Shown here one piece after another: positions 25,227 through 36,150 of a stretch of 64,000 nt of DNA. The notes under the pieces were generated by a model. The model saw only the letters and a list, made by a program, of their open reading frames with translations, was not told the DNA's origin and searched no databases. Position 1 is the first letter of the stretch. Every line of letters starts with the position of its first letter. The translations under genes were made by a program, and so were the position numbers. The DNA lies in contig JAVYIG010000064.1 of NCBI GenBank assembly GCA_035222895.1, positions 671,001 through 735,000 on the forward strand. Reading direction: 5' to 3'. The stretch comes from Strongylocentrotus droebachiensis (lineage: Eukaryota > Echinodermata > Echinoidea > Camarodonta > Strongylocentrotidae).

Positions 25227-25405
25227 CATTTACCGAGTACAAAAAAACACATAATGACCATTATATGATATGATAAAAGTGACAAAATGATTTTGGAAGG
25301 ATTATCCTGACCAATTGCCTCCACATCCATTACAGGTTTGATTAGCGCACATATAGCGCAATTCTTGTATATATTCAAACGGACCTCTGTATATCTGCCA
25401 TCTCT

Positions 25406-25420
25406 CCCCCCCCCCCCCCC
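25406..25420. repeat. Poly-C run
   Basis: About 15 C residues after TCTCT. Confidence 0.9.
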
Positions 25421-25489
25421 TCAATTATTCACCAGGTAACAGGCCATATAGAACTGTTGGATTGTCCTTTAATCTGAGTCCAGAACAAT

Positions 25490-25632
25490 CCTTCGATGTT
25501 TCCCAGACTGTCGATCGAAAGGTATTGGGTTTGAAACCCTGCCATTTCACTCATGAACTTGGTACAGTGTACATGTATCTACATTTGCCATTTTCTGTAA
25601 CTGGTAACTTATAAATGCTGCTTATACCAGGG
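25490..25632 (+). mobile_element. Degenerate tRNA-derived SINE
   Basis: GACTGTCGATCGAAAGGTA followed by a box B-like GGGTTTGAAACCC and then ATCTACATTTGCC matches the family seen at 29061 and 35885 (GACTGTCGATC..., GATCTACATTTGCC). Box A is missing and the tail is eroded. Confidence 0.6.
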
Positions 25633-25854
25633 CTTATACAGTGGACCTACTATTAGTCGGTCCATGCTTATACATGCCCCGGTAGAAAGCCGTAAGAAAT
25701 AGACAAAATCGATTTGCATGATAAGGGGACCTGCCGGTACATTAATTACATACCTGCTGGTACATTGAAAGCATAACTACAATGTACACTGGCCTTAGAA
25801 AACATATTATCATACAACGTCTTCAAGTCTTCAATGTTTTCTTAAATGATTTAA

Positions 25855-26028
25855 AGCCCCACTGTACTACTTGTAGCTACTTGCTCCCTCTATATAGAAA
25901 ACAATGCCTAAGTGGTGCCCGTTGGTCCCCATGATCCCCTTTTCATTATATTATTTGATAGATAACCATCTGTCATTGACCACGCTGGGTGGTCTAATCC
26001 CTCCTGGCCAAACAAGTACAGACGGGCT
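25855..26028. mobile_element. TTAA-flanked MITE, 174 bp
   Basis: The ends are AGCCCCACTGTACTACTTG and the inverse of AGCCCGTCTGTACTTG. Each end abuts TTAA (25851-25854 and 26029-26032), the target duplication used by piggyBac-type transposases. No coding sequence. The target-site reading is direct; the superfamily assignment is inference. Confidence 0.7.
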
Positions 26029-26214
26029 TTAAGATCTGTCGTCATGATTGTGAAGTTTGCCTCTATTTCGGACCGTTACATGGACTGCAAGGGTATCGTG
26101 GTATGGTGTTCCTTCAATTGAGCTTGTAAACCGTCAATGGAGATCTTAGCCCTTTAGACGAGTCATTAACCTCAGGATTTATTTCTCGGAAAGTTAAAGT
26201 TAATTACTTATCCA

Positions 26215-26720
26215 ATATAAGGACGCTATCATTTCCAACAAGTTGCAGCGGGTCCAAAATACATGTGCACGACTAATTTGCAGCCTGCCAAAATTCTCTC
26301 GAATAACCCCACTTCTAAAGGAACTACACTGGTTGCCAGTTCGCCAGAGAATTACATTAAAAATATTAATGATAGTCTACAAAGCTCTAAATGGTCAAAC
26401 TCCTAGATACGTTACTGAATTGTTGCATATCAAGTCTCAAACTCACGGTCGTAACCTTCGTAGTACACAAGACACATTTATGTTGCAAATACCCCCAAAG
26501 TAACCCTCGGGAACCGGTCATTTCTTTGTGCTGCCCCTAGATTATGGAATAAATTACTACTAGAAATAAGGAAAGCCCCATCACTAGATAACTTTAAATC
26601 AAAACTGAAAACTCACTTGTTCATAGTATAGCACAGCATTTACGAGCTCTTGCAGCGCAGTAGAATATATCCAAATAGTTATTGCGCTTTACAAATGAAT
26701 ATTATTATTATTATGCGATG
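26215..26720 (+). mobile_element. LINE 3' fragment: reverse transcriptase C-terminus, frameshifted
   Basis: The plus frame at 26243-26503 encodes LQRVQNTCARLICSLPKFSR, then LHWLPVRQRITLKILMIVYK and ALNGQTPRYVTELL. This is the classic conserved block near the end of CR1/L2/Jockey-type LINE proteins. The final part (NRSFLCAAPRLWNKLL ... FKSKLKTHLF) continues in another frame after a stop, so there is at least one frameshift. The 3' end has GCGCTTTACAAATGAATATT and (ATT)n. It is a different family from 23601-24020, judging by the terminal sequence. The copy is 5'-truncated at about 26215. Confidence 0.9.
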
Positions 26721-26751
26721 TGCCATATAGGAAAACAGAACTTTATCATTA

Positions 26752-26935
26752 TGGAGGCGTGATGGCTCAGTGGTCTCGTAACCGGAAGGTCCTGGGTTCG
26801 AAACCAAGTCGATGCGCTAGGTGCCCTTTGGTAAGGTATTAATCCTCTTTACCTAGCCCCTCGGAGAGGAGTTATAGCCGTCAGTCACTCATGTTTTCTT
26901 AGCGGTCAGGTAAAACAAACTAACAAACCGACCAT
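26752..26935 (+). mobile_element. tRNA-derived SINE, just after a LINE tail
   Basis: Head: GATGGCTCAGTGGTCTCGTA (box A-like) and GGGTTCGAAACC (box B). Body: GGTGCCCTTTGGTAAGGTAT and CCTCTTTACCTAGCCCCTCG. The 3' end fades near 26935 without a clear ATT tail, so the copy is probably truncated. Confidence 0.7.
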
Positions 26936-27707
26936 TATCACTATTGAGATGATACAAAGAAAACCTGAAGATCGACCCGAAATATATATTTGTAAATGAT
27001 TATATTTTATTCGTAATTTTAAGTTGGAAACAAAAATGAAATTGAAATTAAAAAAATATAAAAATTATGTGTAACATATAAATTGTCCTGAAAGGAAGTT
27101 TTGACTTTATTTTGGTGACAACTATGACCTTCAACAAACTGGGAAAATACCCACAGTGTTTAGGCAAAAAAACGGTCAGCTGGATAAAACTTTTGCTAAA
27201 TTATGATCACATTTAATCAGAATTGGTCCCCCAAATTGCCAAATTTCGGTGTGCTCATCTAGGTATCGCATTGAGAGAGAGATTACTGGCATATCCAAGA
27301 TGTACCCACGTTGGAGGTTGTGCTCGACGAGGATCGTCCTGGATATGTCGTTTGTCTTTATAAGTTCACCAGAATCCCCCAAAGCATGAACATCGCAACG
27401 GCAGACAACAAAGGAATTTTTCTGGAAAATTATGCCGATGTCATGAAGTAGTTGAATCATGTATTAACAAGCCTTTAGAATTGTGCAATGGATAAAAAGT
27501 TCCTAAACCTTCCCAAGAAGATTGTCGATGAGAGTTAGATTTATACCGCATATCTAGCAACTCCAATGACAAAGATATCGTCCGAACAAGACGGTCAGGC
27601 CTAATGATATTATCTAAAAATGATAATGAATTTTACAAAAACAATGTGATTGTTAGCAGCAATACAATGTTGCATTCTATCTTAACCTTTTAGACTTACT
27701 CCCTAAC
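26936..27707. other. Unrecognised intronic stretch
   Basis: A minus-strand open frame at 27176-27460 (94 codons) has fairly balanced residue content but matches no family I know. It shows no splice or homology support and was not called a gene. Confidence 0.4.
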
Positions 27708-30226
27708 ATCAATTTGCACGTAGTCTAATGGTATCGTTAACATTTTAGTTGTGTAACTGTTGGAAATTGGAATACACCAGGGGTATAAGGTTTCTGGCAA
27801 AGCCTTGGCCAGACGCTCTTGAGCTTCCGCTGTTTTACAGACTATTTTTTCTTTCACTGATTTTTTGTGTGAGTAATTTTTGAAACTTTGTGGAGTCTGA
27901 CGATTTATCATGTAGCAAGCGGCTTTATTCAATATTCCGTAACAATAAACACGTATATGTAAACTCGATATGGGGCTTGAGGTATGATAAGTGCAATGAA
28001 TGACTTGGCTACCTTAAAACATTCAGACTGTACCGTAATAATGTACAGTCCGTAACACGTTCAATAATTCTGTTGTTGTATCTATACATATTTACTGTCA
28101 AAGGCGAAGCCCCTTTTTCAACCAGAGACGGAAAAAAAAGAGATAATCATAAGGAAAAATACGAAGGGAAAGGAACAGAAGGAAGAGGATACGACGTGCT
28201 CCCACACCCTCGAATCAATCGATAGACTGGTACTCTTGAATTGTATCCACATTTAGAAGAGCCAATGACCACCCCCCCCCCCCACCATGACACCTTCGCG
28301 CCTTCAGATGAATGGACCCCCCCCCCCCTACGCCACTGCCTATTGTTACAGTGGTTCAAATCGATGACGCTTTTATCTCTTTTCATATTTTATCAAATGA
28401 CCAGTCCAGTATATGACATCCCCTATCAACTTCAAAATCTGATTTGGGAAGGTTAAAAGTTTTACACTGATGTTGGTCTTCCGATACTCATGCTATAACA
28501 TCTTACATCACTCCAGACAATAAGGATATATTTCCCTAGAAGCTATACAATTTCGACAGAGGACCGATTTCGGATACAATCGTATCAGAAATCAATCGGT
28601 CAGATTTTCAATTTTGAAATAGCAAAATTATCAAAATCATATACTGCGATTTCAATTATGTTCCTAAATAAAATAATAAACAAAAGGAGAATGACCATGA
28701 AGATCTCTCAAACCAAATTTCCCAAAATATAATATAATGGTGTGTCTACGGGGGGGGGGGGGGAGGAACATGCCCCGTGAAGCAATGTTTTCTTGCGAAT
28801 TGCAATTTCGTTTCTGTAGGTTAAATTGTAAAATAATCTACCGTTTTGTCGCTTTGCTCTCTCGTTCGATAATTTACATAGATGCGTTTAGGTACGGGGC
28901 GGGGGCGAAAATTAATTGTTCCCCCTGGTTCCATAATCGCGAGATTGGTAAGGCTTATCAAGATGTGTTATTTTCTTAGCTCAAGATTTGGATTGTGATT
29001 GTTGTTCATACGTATAAAATCCCACTCTCCGTCTCGTTTTCTTTGCCCACTTCATTTTAAGAGGTGTCGTGGTCGAGTGGTTACGTCGCCGGACTGTCGA
29101 TCACAAGGTCCAAGGCACTGTCCTTTGGCAAGACGTTGATCTACATTTGCCACACTCAACCCAGGTGATGCTAATGAGTACCTGGCAGGAATTAATTCCT
29201 TGAAATGCGAGAGCGCCGTAATGGCAGCACAGCTAAAGCCGGGATAATAATTTCCAAGTTTTGAAGCGCTTTTTCGCGCTATATCAAAGCTGAATATTAT
29301 TGTATTATTATTATTATTATTTTTGTTTGTTGTTGTAATGTTTAAAATGAAAATATAGTACAGTACTGAGGCTATGCATGGTGAGATAACTCTGTCCATA
29401 CTGTATTAGATATAACGTCATACTATGAATCGGTCACATCGTATGAATGGCATGATATTTAAGGTTTTGTCTATGTTTGAGTGGTTAAATATTGCAAAAT
29501 GATCCCATGGAGGAAATCTGTGTAGATCGACAGCCCATGAGACTCGCATCGACGATCTCGAAGGCTGTGCCGATATTATGAAACGTTTGTGTTAAATAAA
29601 AACACCCTAATTAAAACATTATCTTGAAAGGCTAAATTTACCACATGAAAATAACGCCTTGTTTGAGTTGTATAATAACGAATACTAGATTATTTGCGTC
29701 CAAACTCTATAGGAGAAAAGAATTCGGAGCAGGTTGTTTACGTTCATATAATATTTGATTTTATTTGAAATACTCACAGAATTCATAATGAATGGAATTC
29801 AAAACAATGTATAACGTTGATAATTTACTCTAAACAGGCGGTGTGTTACGGGTACAATTTACAAAATCCACAGGGTAAGTGTAAAGATTAAAGAGTCTTT
29901 GGTACTGGTCTACAGTGAGTTCCCACGATGTTGTTGCATGCTGCCAACTTGACTACAGAGGATTCTAGGGTTATTTGCTGGACGTTGTCCGTACAAATGA
30001 TAACGGGGCATCCCAGGAGACCATCGAAAACGACGGTTCAAGAGACCGACCATTCGATCCCTGTACTCTCAGAAATGTTGTCAGAAGGCCCGCTAGACCG
30101 ACGTGCAGTCCCGGAGAGGCAGTCAGTCCCTCGAACCCTATAGCTCAAATACCTTTGAAAGACTCAGCAGACTGTCGTTTCTGTCTCGCGATGTCCGCTG
30201 ACATGGTCCGCGATGTCCTGGGCCAT
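27708..30226. repeat. Large tandem duplication, copy 1 (2519 bp)
   Basis: This copy is followed head to tail by an almost identical copy at 30227-32747. The copies keep a constant offset of 2519 up to a C run (12 C here, 14 C in copy 2) and 2521 after it. Several long stretches and all open frames compared outside that run are identical. The outer and inner junctions share only the dinucleotide AT. The unit holds a SINE (29061-29320), C and G runs and otherwise unknown sequence. It lies wholly inside Hox intron 1. Very recent duplication and assembly artefact are the two explanations. Confidence 0.93.
29061..29320 (+). mobile_element. tRNA-derived SINE (in duplication copy 1)
   Basis: Head GAGGTGTCGTGGTCGAGTGG carries a box A-like TGGTCGAGTGGTTA, as in Ser/Leu-type tRNAs. 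Box B is eroded (AAGGTCCAAGGC). The body GGCAAGACGTTGATCTACAT and the 3' GCGCTATATCAAAGCTGAAT with (ATT)n tail match the copy at 35885. The 3' end resembles that of the LINE at 26690, which suggests the SINE borrows that LINE's machinery (inference). Confidence 0.8.
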
Positions 30227-32747
30227 ATCAATTTGCACGTAGTCTAATGGTATCGTTAACATTTTAGTTGTGTAACTGTTGGAAATTGGAATACACCAGG
30301 GGTATAAGGTTTCTGGCAAAGCCTTGGCCAGACGCTCTTGAGCTTCCGCTGTTTTACAGACTATTTTTTCTTTCACTGATTTTTTGTGTGAGTAATTTTT
30401 GAAACTTTGTGGAGTCTGACGATTTATCATGTAGCAAGCGGCTTTATTCAATATTCCGTAACAATAAACACGTATATGTAAACTCGATATGGGGCTTGAG
30501 GTATGATAAGTGCAATGAATGACTTGGCTACCTTAAAACATTCAGACTGTACCGTAATAATGTACAGTCCGTAACACGTTCAATAATTCTGTTGTTGTAT
30601 CTATACATATTTACTGTCAAAGGCGAAGCCCCTTTTTCAACCAGAGACGGAAAAAAAAGAGATAATCATAAGGAAAAATACGAAGGGAAAGGAACAGAAG
30701 GAAGAGGATACGACGTGCTCCCACACCCTCGAATCAATCGATAGACTGGTACTCTTGAATTGTATCCACATTTAGAAGAGCCAATGACCACCCCCCCCCC
30801 CCCCACCATGACACCTTCGCGCCTTCAGATGAATGGACCCCCCCCCCCCTACGCCACTGCCTATTGTTACAGTGGTTCAAATCGATGACGCTTTTATCTC
30901 TTTTCATATTTTATCAAATGACCAGTCCAGTATATGACATCCCCTATCAACTTCAAAATCTGATTTGGGAAGGTTAAAAGTTTTACACTGATGTTGGTCT
31001 TCCGATACTCATGCTATAACATCTTACATCACTCCAGACAATAAGGATATATTTCCCTAGAAGCTATACAATTTCGACAGAGGACCGATTTCGGATACAA
31101 TCGTATCAGAAATCAATCGGTCAGATTTTCAATTTTGAAATAGCAAAATTATCAAAATCATATACTGCGATTTCAATTATGTTCCTAAATAAAATAATAA
31201 ACAAAAGGAGAATGACCATGAAGATCTCTCAAACCAAATTTCCCAAAATATAATATAATGGTGTGTCTACGGGGGGGGGGGGGGAGGAACATGCCCCGTG
31301 AAGCAATGTTTTCTTGCGAATTGCAATTTCGTTTCTGTAGGTTAAATTGTAAAATAATCTACCGTTTTGTCGCTTTGCTCTCTCGTTCGATAATTTACAT
31401 AGATGCGTTTAGGTACGGGGCGGGGGCGAAAATTAATTGTTCCCCCTGGTTCCATAATCGCGAGATTGGTAAGGCTTATCAAGATGTGTTATTTTCTTAG
31501 CTCAAGATTTGGATTGTGATTGTTGTTCATACGTATAAAATCCCACTCTCCGTCTCGTTTTCTTTGCCCACTTCATTTTAAGAGGTGTCGTGGTCGAGTG
31601 GTTACGTCGCCGGACTGTCGATCACAAGGTCCAAGGCACTGTCCTTTGGCAAGACGTTGATCTACATTTGCCACACTCAACCCAGGTGATGCTAATGAGT
31701 ACCTGGCAGGAATTAATTCCTTGAAATGCGAGAGCGCCGTAATGGCAGCACAGCTAAAGCCGGGATAATAATTTCCAAGTTTTGAAGCGCTTTTTCGCGC
31801 TATATCAAAGCTGAATATTATTGTATTATTATTATTATTATTTTTGTTTGTTGTTGTAATGTTTAAAATGAAAATATAGTACAGTACTGAGGCTATGCAT
31901 GGTGAGATAACTCTGTCCATACTGTATTAGATATAACGTCATACTATGAATCGGTCACATCGTATGAATGGCATGATATTTAAGGTTTTGTCTATGTTTG
32001 AGTGGTTAAATATTGCAAAATGATCCCATGGAGGAAATCTGTGTAGATCGACAGCCCATGAGACTCGCATCGACGATCTCGAAGGCTGTGCCGATATTAT
32101 GAAACGTTTGTGTTAAATAAAAACACCCTAATTAAAACATTATCTTGAAAGGCTAAATTTACCACATGAAAATAACGCCTTGTTTGAGTTGTATAATAAC
32201 GAATACTAGATTATTTGCGTCCAAACTCTATAGGAGAAAAGAATTCGGAGCAGGTTGTTTACGTTCATATAATATTTGATTTTATTTGAAATACTCACAG
32301 AATTCATAATGAATGGAATTCAAAACAATGTATAACGTTGATAATTTACTCTAAACAGGCGGTGTGTTACGGGTACAATTTACAAAATCCACAGGGTAAG
32401 TGTAAAGATTAAAGAGTCTTTGGTACTGGTCTACAGTGAGTTCCCACGATGTTGTTGCATGCTGCCAACTTGACTACAGAGGATTCTAGGGTTATTTGCT
32501 GGACGTTGTCCGTACAAATGATAACGGGGCATCCCAGGAGACCATCGAAAACGACGGTTCAAGAGACCGACCATTCGATCCCTGTACTCTCAGAAATGTT
32601 GTCAGAAGGCCCGCTAGACCGACGTGCAGTCCCGGAGAGGCAGTCAGTCCCTCGAACCCTATAGCTCAAATACCTTTGAAAGACTCAGCAGACTGTCGTT
32701 TCTGTCTCGCGATGTCCGCTGACATGGTCCGCGATGTCCTGGGCCAT
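30227..32747. repeat. Large tandem duplication, copy 2 (2521 bp)
   Basis: Second copy of 27708-30226, differing visibly only by two extra C in the run near 30792-30805. Its right end stops seven bases into the terminus of a MITE (32741-32888). Those seven bases (GGGCCAT) are also present at the end of copy 1. The MITE itself is not duplicated. Confidence 0.93.
31582..31841 (+). mobile_element. tRNA-derived SINE (in duplication copy 2)
   Basis: Identical duplicate of the SINE at 29061-29320, carried along by the 2.5-kb tandem duplication rather than a separate insertion. Confidence 0.8.
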
Positions 32748-32888
32748 ATTTCACAAAACTTGTCATCAGTGACAAATGACAGTTTTCGTTATAAACTACT
32801 GAAATCCTTGCTTCTGATTGGTTATCGGCAGATTTGTCACTCATTTTTGTCATTTGTCAATGAAAAAAGGCTTTTGGAAATGGGTCCC
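32741..32888. mobile_element. Palindromic MITE at the right edge of the tandem duplication
   Basis: The left end GGGCCATATTTCACAAAACT and the inverse of the right end (GGGACCCATTTCCAAAAG) are related. Inside, TGACAAATGACA (32770-32781) is perfectly inverted at 32848-32859. The size is about 148 bp with no coding sequence. The end pattern is of the GGGCC..TTCACAAA type. Confidence 0.6.
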
Positions 32889-33541
32889 TGGTCTGTTGGT
32901 CTTGTGAACCCTCAGATAACTTTTGGAAGGTTAGCCAGATTGACATTCTGTCTGTCCATGATGTCTCGTGACTAGCGTGAGCAAACCCACACTTTCCAAT
33001 GATCACTCTACTCCGTGATTCATGACGTCATAACCTTACATAAATCCTTAAATACAATCTAGTAAATAGATTTTCTCGCAACGCAGTTTCATAACGAAGA
33101 AATAATTATTGTATAAGGTTAGATAGGGTGTAAATGTGATTACAATATACATACCCATCCTTTTTTTTTACTAAAATGTATTCTATTTTGTATTGGTCTT
33201 ATTTTTGTTTACAATACTTTTTATTTTCACCCAAGTGATTTTAGTGGCAGGCAATATTTTTGTAGAATCAATTTTACTTAAATAATATTAGATAAACAAT
33301 ATCATCGAAATACCCTGAATTCTTGGCATTAATTACCTACCAGCAAAGTTGAATGCAAAAACAGGTGATCAAAAGTTAAGTTTCGTAACAACAATATATA
33401 ACAAAGGAATATCAAACCACTCACAGGAATAATGATATTTCCTTATGTCATAAGCGAAAGTGACTGATTTTTATGGTCGTAATATGAATAAGCTGTGCCC
33501 CACCCCCACTAGACAAAAAATATAAGTCTCGAAGAAAGTGG
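32889..33541. other. Gene-free intronic stretch
   Basis: Contains the CRE at 33023-33030 and a short T run near 33163; otherwise nothing recognised. Confidence 0.5.
33023..33030. promoter_or_regulatory. Second palindromic CRE (TGACGTCA), in intron 1
   Basis: Perfect 8-bp match to the CREB/ATF consensus, about 275 bp after the end of the tandem duplication. Function is unknown and a chance match is possible. Confidence 0.25.
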
Positions 33542-33690
33542 CGGTCTCGTGGGCTTTTAGGGAGAGAGTATACGAGACGCAAAGACCCTCGAGAACACCA
33601 CCCCACGAGGCCGACAGTTACGGTCTCATGGGCGTTTTAGCCTCATATCAGAAGGTTCGCGAGACCAACCTCCGAGAGGGCCGATATTTG
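33542..33690. repeat. Two-copy tandem repeat with inverted substructure
   Basis: Copy 1 (33542-33621) and copy 2 (33622-33690) both begin GGTCTCRTGGGC, then TTTTAG, and both end in a GAGGCCGA or GAGGGCCGA block. Inside, GGTCTCGTGGG faces CCCCACGAGGCC, so each unit can fold. CG dinucleotides and GTCTCG/CGAGAC motifs are frequent in contrast to the flanks. Confidence 0.65.
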
Positions 33691-33989
33691 TCTTAATTTC
33701 TGTCTATCATTTTGAATTTCATTACTTTTCCATTTCTTCCCCCCGAACGTATCGCATTCCCCCTCTCATTTTCCATATTTCCTTTGGCATTTTGATACGC
33801 CTCACCTCTTTTTAATTTTCTTTGTCTTTGTGATCTTATGTATTTATGTCCTTATCTTTCTTCAATTTTCTTTGTTTGTATTTGGGGAAATTCCCAAGTT
33901 TCATAATCACAAATGTTCTGTGTCGTAATACTACCAGCAATGTTGTTTATGGGTAAAATAATTTTCTCTCCGATGTTCAAGAACAACAG

Positions 33990-34160
33990 AGACAGAGAAA
34001 GGGAGAGAGATGGGAAGAATAAGATGGAACACAGAGGAAAGAGTGGGGGAAAAGTAAGAGGGATAGAAGAGGAAGAAATGGAGATGAAGATGAGAGGGAA
34101 GAAGGGGAAAGAAAGAGAGATACAGTGAGAGTAAAACAAAGCCAAAGGAGAGACAGAGGT

Positions 34161-34206
<46 letters not shown>

Positions 34207-34240
34207 TGAGAGAGAGAGCGAGAGAAGGATGCAATTATAT
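33990..34240. repeat. Purine-rich tract with (GA)n core
   Basis: A/G-rich DNA from about 33990, with a pure GA array at about 34165-34202. Open frames over it are repeat artefacts. Confidence 0.9.
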
Positions 34241-34357
34241 GCAGGTTAGTCTAACGAAAGACTCTGTTTAGATTTTTTTTTATAATTTCGATATGACAGG
34301 CATACTAAAAACAAAACCAACGATATACAGCTTGAGCAAAGAACAGTATTGATGCCT

Positions 34358-34774
34358 GGATCACATTTGCTCTACGACTAGGATACGGTGGCCGTACGCC
34401 CCGAAATCGAGAGATACTTACGACGGCCGCAGAGAATCTGCGGTGACCTCAAAGTCACCCTATAGGGCGTATCCCTATCTTTACAGGCCGTACGGATCAC
34501 CGTGGGATTATAACGCGGAGTTATAGCTGTTTTCATTTCTAAATTCGCCGTAGCGATTAAACACGCCGTAGCCATGCCGTAGAAGGGTTCCACGGCGACC
34601 GAACGTCGGGTGTACGTTGGCCTTGCGTTTTTATATACTCCTTGCGGCTATATTGCGTTTGCCTAAGTATTTGTCAAAAAGACCGTATTTAACCGTGGAA
34701 ATACTGCGGCGGTCCTATAATTGCTATTGGCCGTAGACAATTTAGACCGTACGGCCGCCGCGTCAAATGTGACC
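34358..34774. mobile_element. GC-richer DNA transposon remnant or MITE, about 417 bp
   Basis: The ends GGATCACATTTG and the inverse of CAAATGTGACC face each other, followed by GTGGCCGTACG against the inverse of CGTACGGCCGCC. CCGTACG, CCGTAG and CGGCCG motifs recur through the interior. Composition is clearly richer in GC and CpG than the neighbouring intron. No transposase frame was recognised. Confidence 0.6.
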
Positions 34775-34790
34775 TACACGTAGGCATGAG

Positions 34791-35110
34791 TGATCGCGCT
34801 TCTGCGTCTCTGTGAGGCTCTTCCGCACAATATCGGCAACACACAACTCAACAAAATCAATGGTTTAAAGCAGCCGTCAATCGTTCACGAATACATGTAT
34901 ATTATAATTTTTATTTATCGCTTTTACTAACTTCACCACTCATATAAAAAGTTTACCAATGGCTCGAATGCAGAAGTAAACGAGTTGTTTGAAAAGGAGT
35001 CGGGATTTCTTCAAAGGGTAATTAGTTATACGCGACCGCTCGTGAGTTCGCGGAGTGACCGTACTTTGGACATGGCCAAAGAGTTTCACGCAGACGCAGA
35101 AGCGTGATTG
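34791..35110. mobile_element. Inverted-repeat element, about 320 bp
   Basis: TGATCGCGCTTCTGCGTCTC at the left is matched in reverse at the right (GAGTTTCACGCAGACGCAGA then AGCGTGATTG), giving arms of about 32 bp with a few mismatches. It begins 17 bp after the preceding element. No coding frame. Confidence 0.65.
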
Positions 35111-35884
35111 CTTAATAAGTGTTTTACTCAGTAAATATGGGGAAAACATCAACGCGTGGTTCTTTTCTATGCCTGCAACTTCGTAGCGTCTTATACCTTT
35201 CCAATCATATTTTTCCATGATACTCTTCTTCACTAATATTTTTTTTAATGAAATAAGCTCACTAACAGACTATTCGCCTTTATAAGGGCTTCATGAGTTC
35301 AAATCAATTCGAAATTGCAATGATCCGACTTGATCTAGGTCGAGTTCAGCAGGTTATAAAACTATGATGTAACTGTTCATTTTGCCAGAGGTGGGGCTTA
35401 TAAGATATTTAACGTACCCGCATATCTGAAATCAATTCATCGTCTTTAGTCATTTAAAAGAAATGATTACGATGTCTTCCATGAAATAAATGTTTGCAGC
35501 AGCACAAGGAGGTTCATTGGACGTTCAATGCCAAGCTATTGTCTATTTCCTGTGCATGCTATGATTTAATCCAACGCAATTAAAAGAAACAAAGACACAC
35601 ACACACGAATTTCAAGCTGGCAAACGAATCATCATTATCACTTTTTAATTAATGTGGCCTAAATCATCCGCTGATGCTAAAACCAGGGAAATGTAAAATA
35701 GACTAACATCAACACATTGGGTCGGTAATTAAGATCGGAGTTTAGGGGCGTTTTAAGCATTACAAAAAGAATGGACTGGGTACGTGCTCACCCCCACCAA
35801 ATAAATAAATACGTTGATTTGAAGGATTAAAATCAGAGTGTAATCATTTTAGGAGTCGTCAGGACTCTTATTCAATATCCCAGT
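35111..35884. other. Gene-free intronic stretch
   Basis: Only a short (CA)n patch near 35596 was noticed. Confidence 0.5.
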
Positions 35885-36150
35885 AGTGGATATATACGTC
35901 TTTGGATTGTGGATCACACGTTAAGCGGTTCGAGACCCGCCGCGGCACTAATATATTTTGGCAAGACATTAATCTATATATGACACTCTCCACCCAGGTG
36001 ATAAAAGGGTACCGGTTGTAAGCTATTCCGTGAATGCTGCGAGCACCTTAATCGGATGCCTAGCAGAACCGGTAAAATATAGGAACGGCTTGAGTGGTGG
36101 ATATGTGTGCTATAAAGATATCCAATATTATGATATTATGCAATCTTTGA
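35885..36150 (+). mobile_element. tRNA-derived SINE, 5'-eroded
   Basis: GGATTGTGGATCACACGTTA is followed by box B GGTTCGAGACCC, then GGCAAGACATTAATCTATAT, CACCCAGGTGATAAAAGGGT and ACCTTAATCGGATGCC. It is the same family as 29061 but keeps box B, which is eroded in that copy, and lacks a clear box A. The tail is ATATT-rich without a clean ATT array. Confidence 0.75.

Noticed and set aside
27176-27460. Minus-strand 94-codon open frame with balanced composition
   Set aside because: No recognisable domain, no splice or repeat support; chance cannot be excluded.
27696-27932. Minus-strand 78-codon frame repeated in the second duplication copy (30164-30451)
   Set aside because: Its reappearance is due only to the tandem duplication and gives no independent evidence of coding.
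29975-30247. Arg/Pro/Asp-rich frame near the end of each duplication unit
   Set aside because: No family match; in copy 2 it runs on through the MITE, so its end is not fixed.
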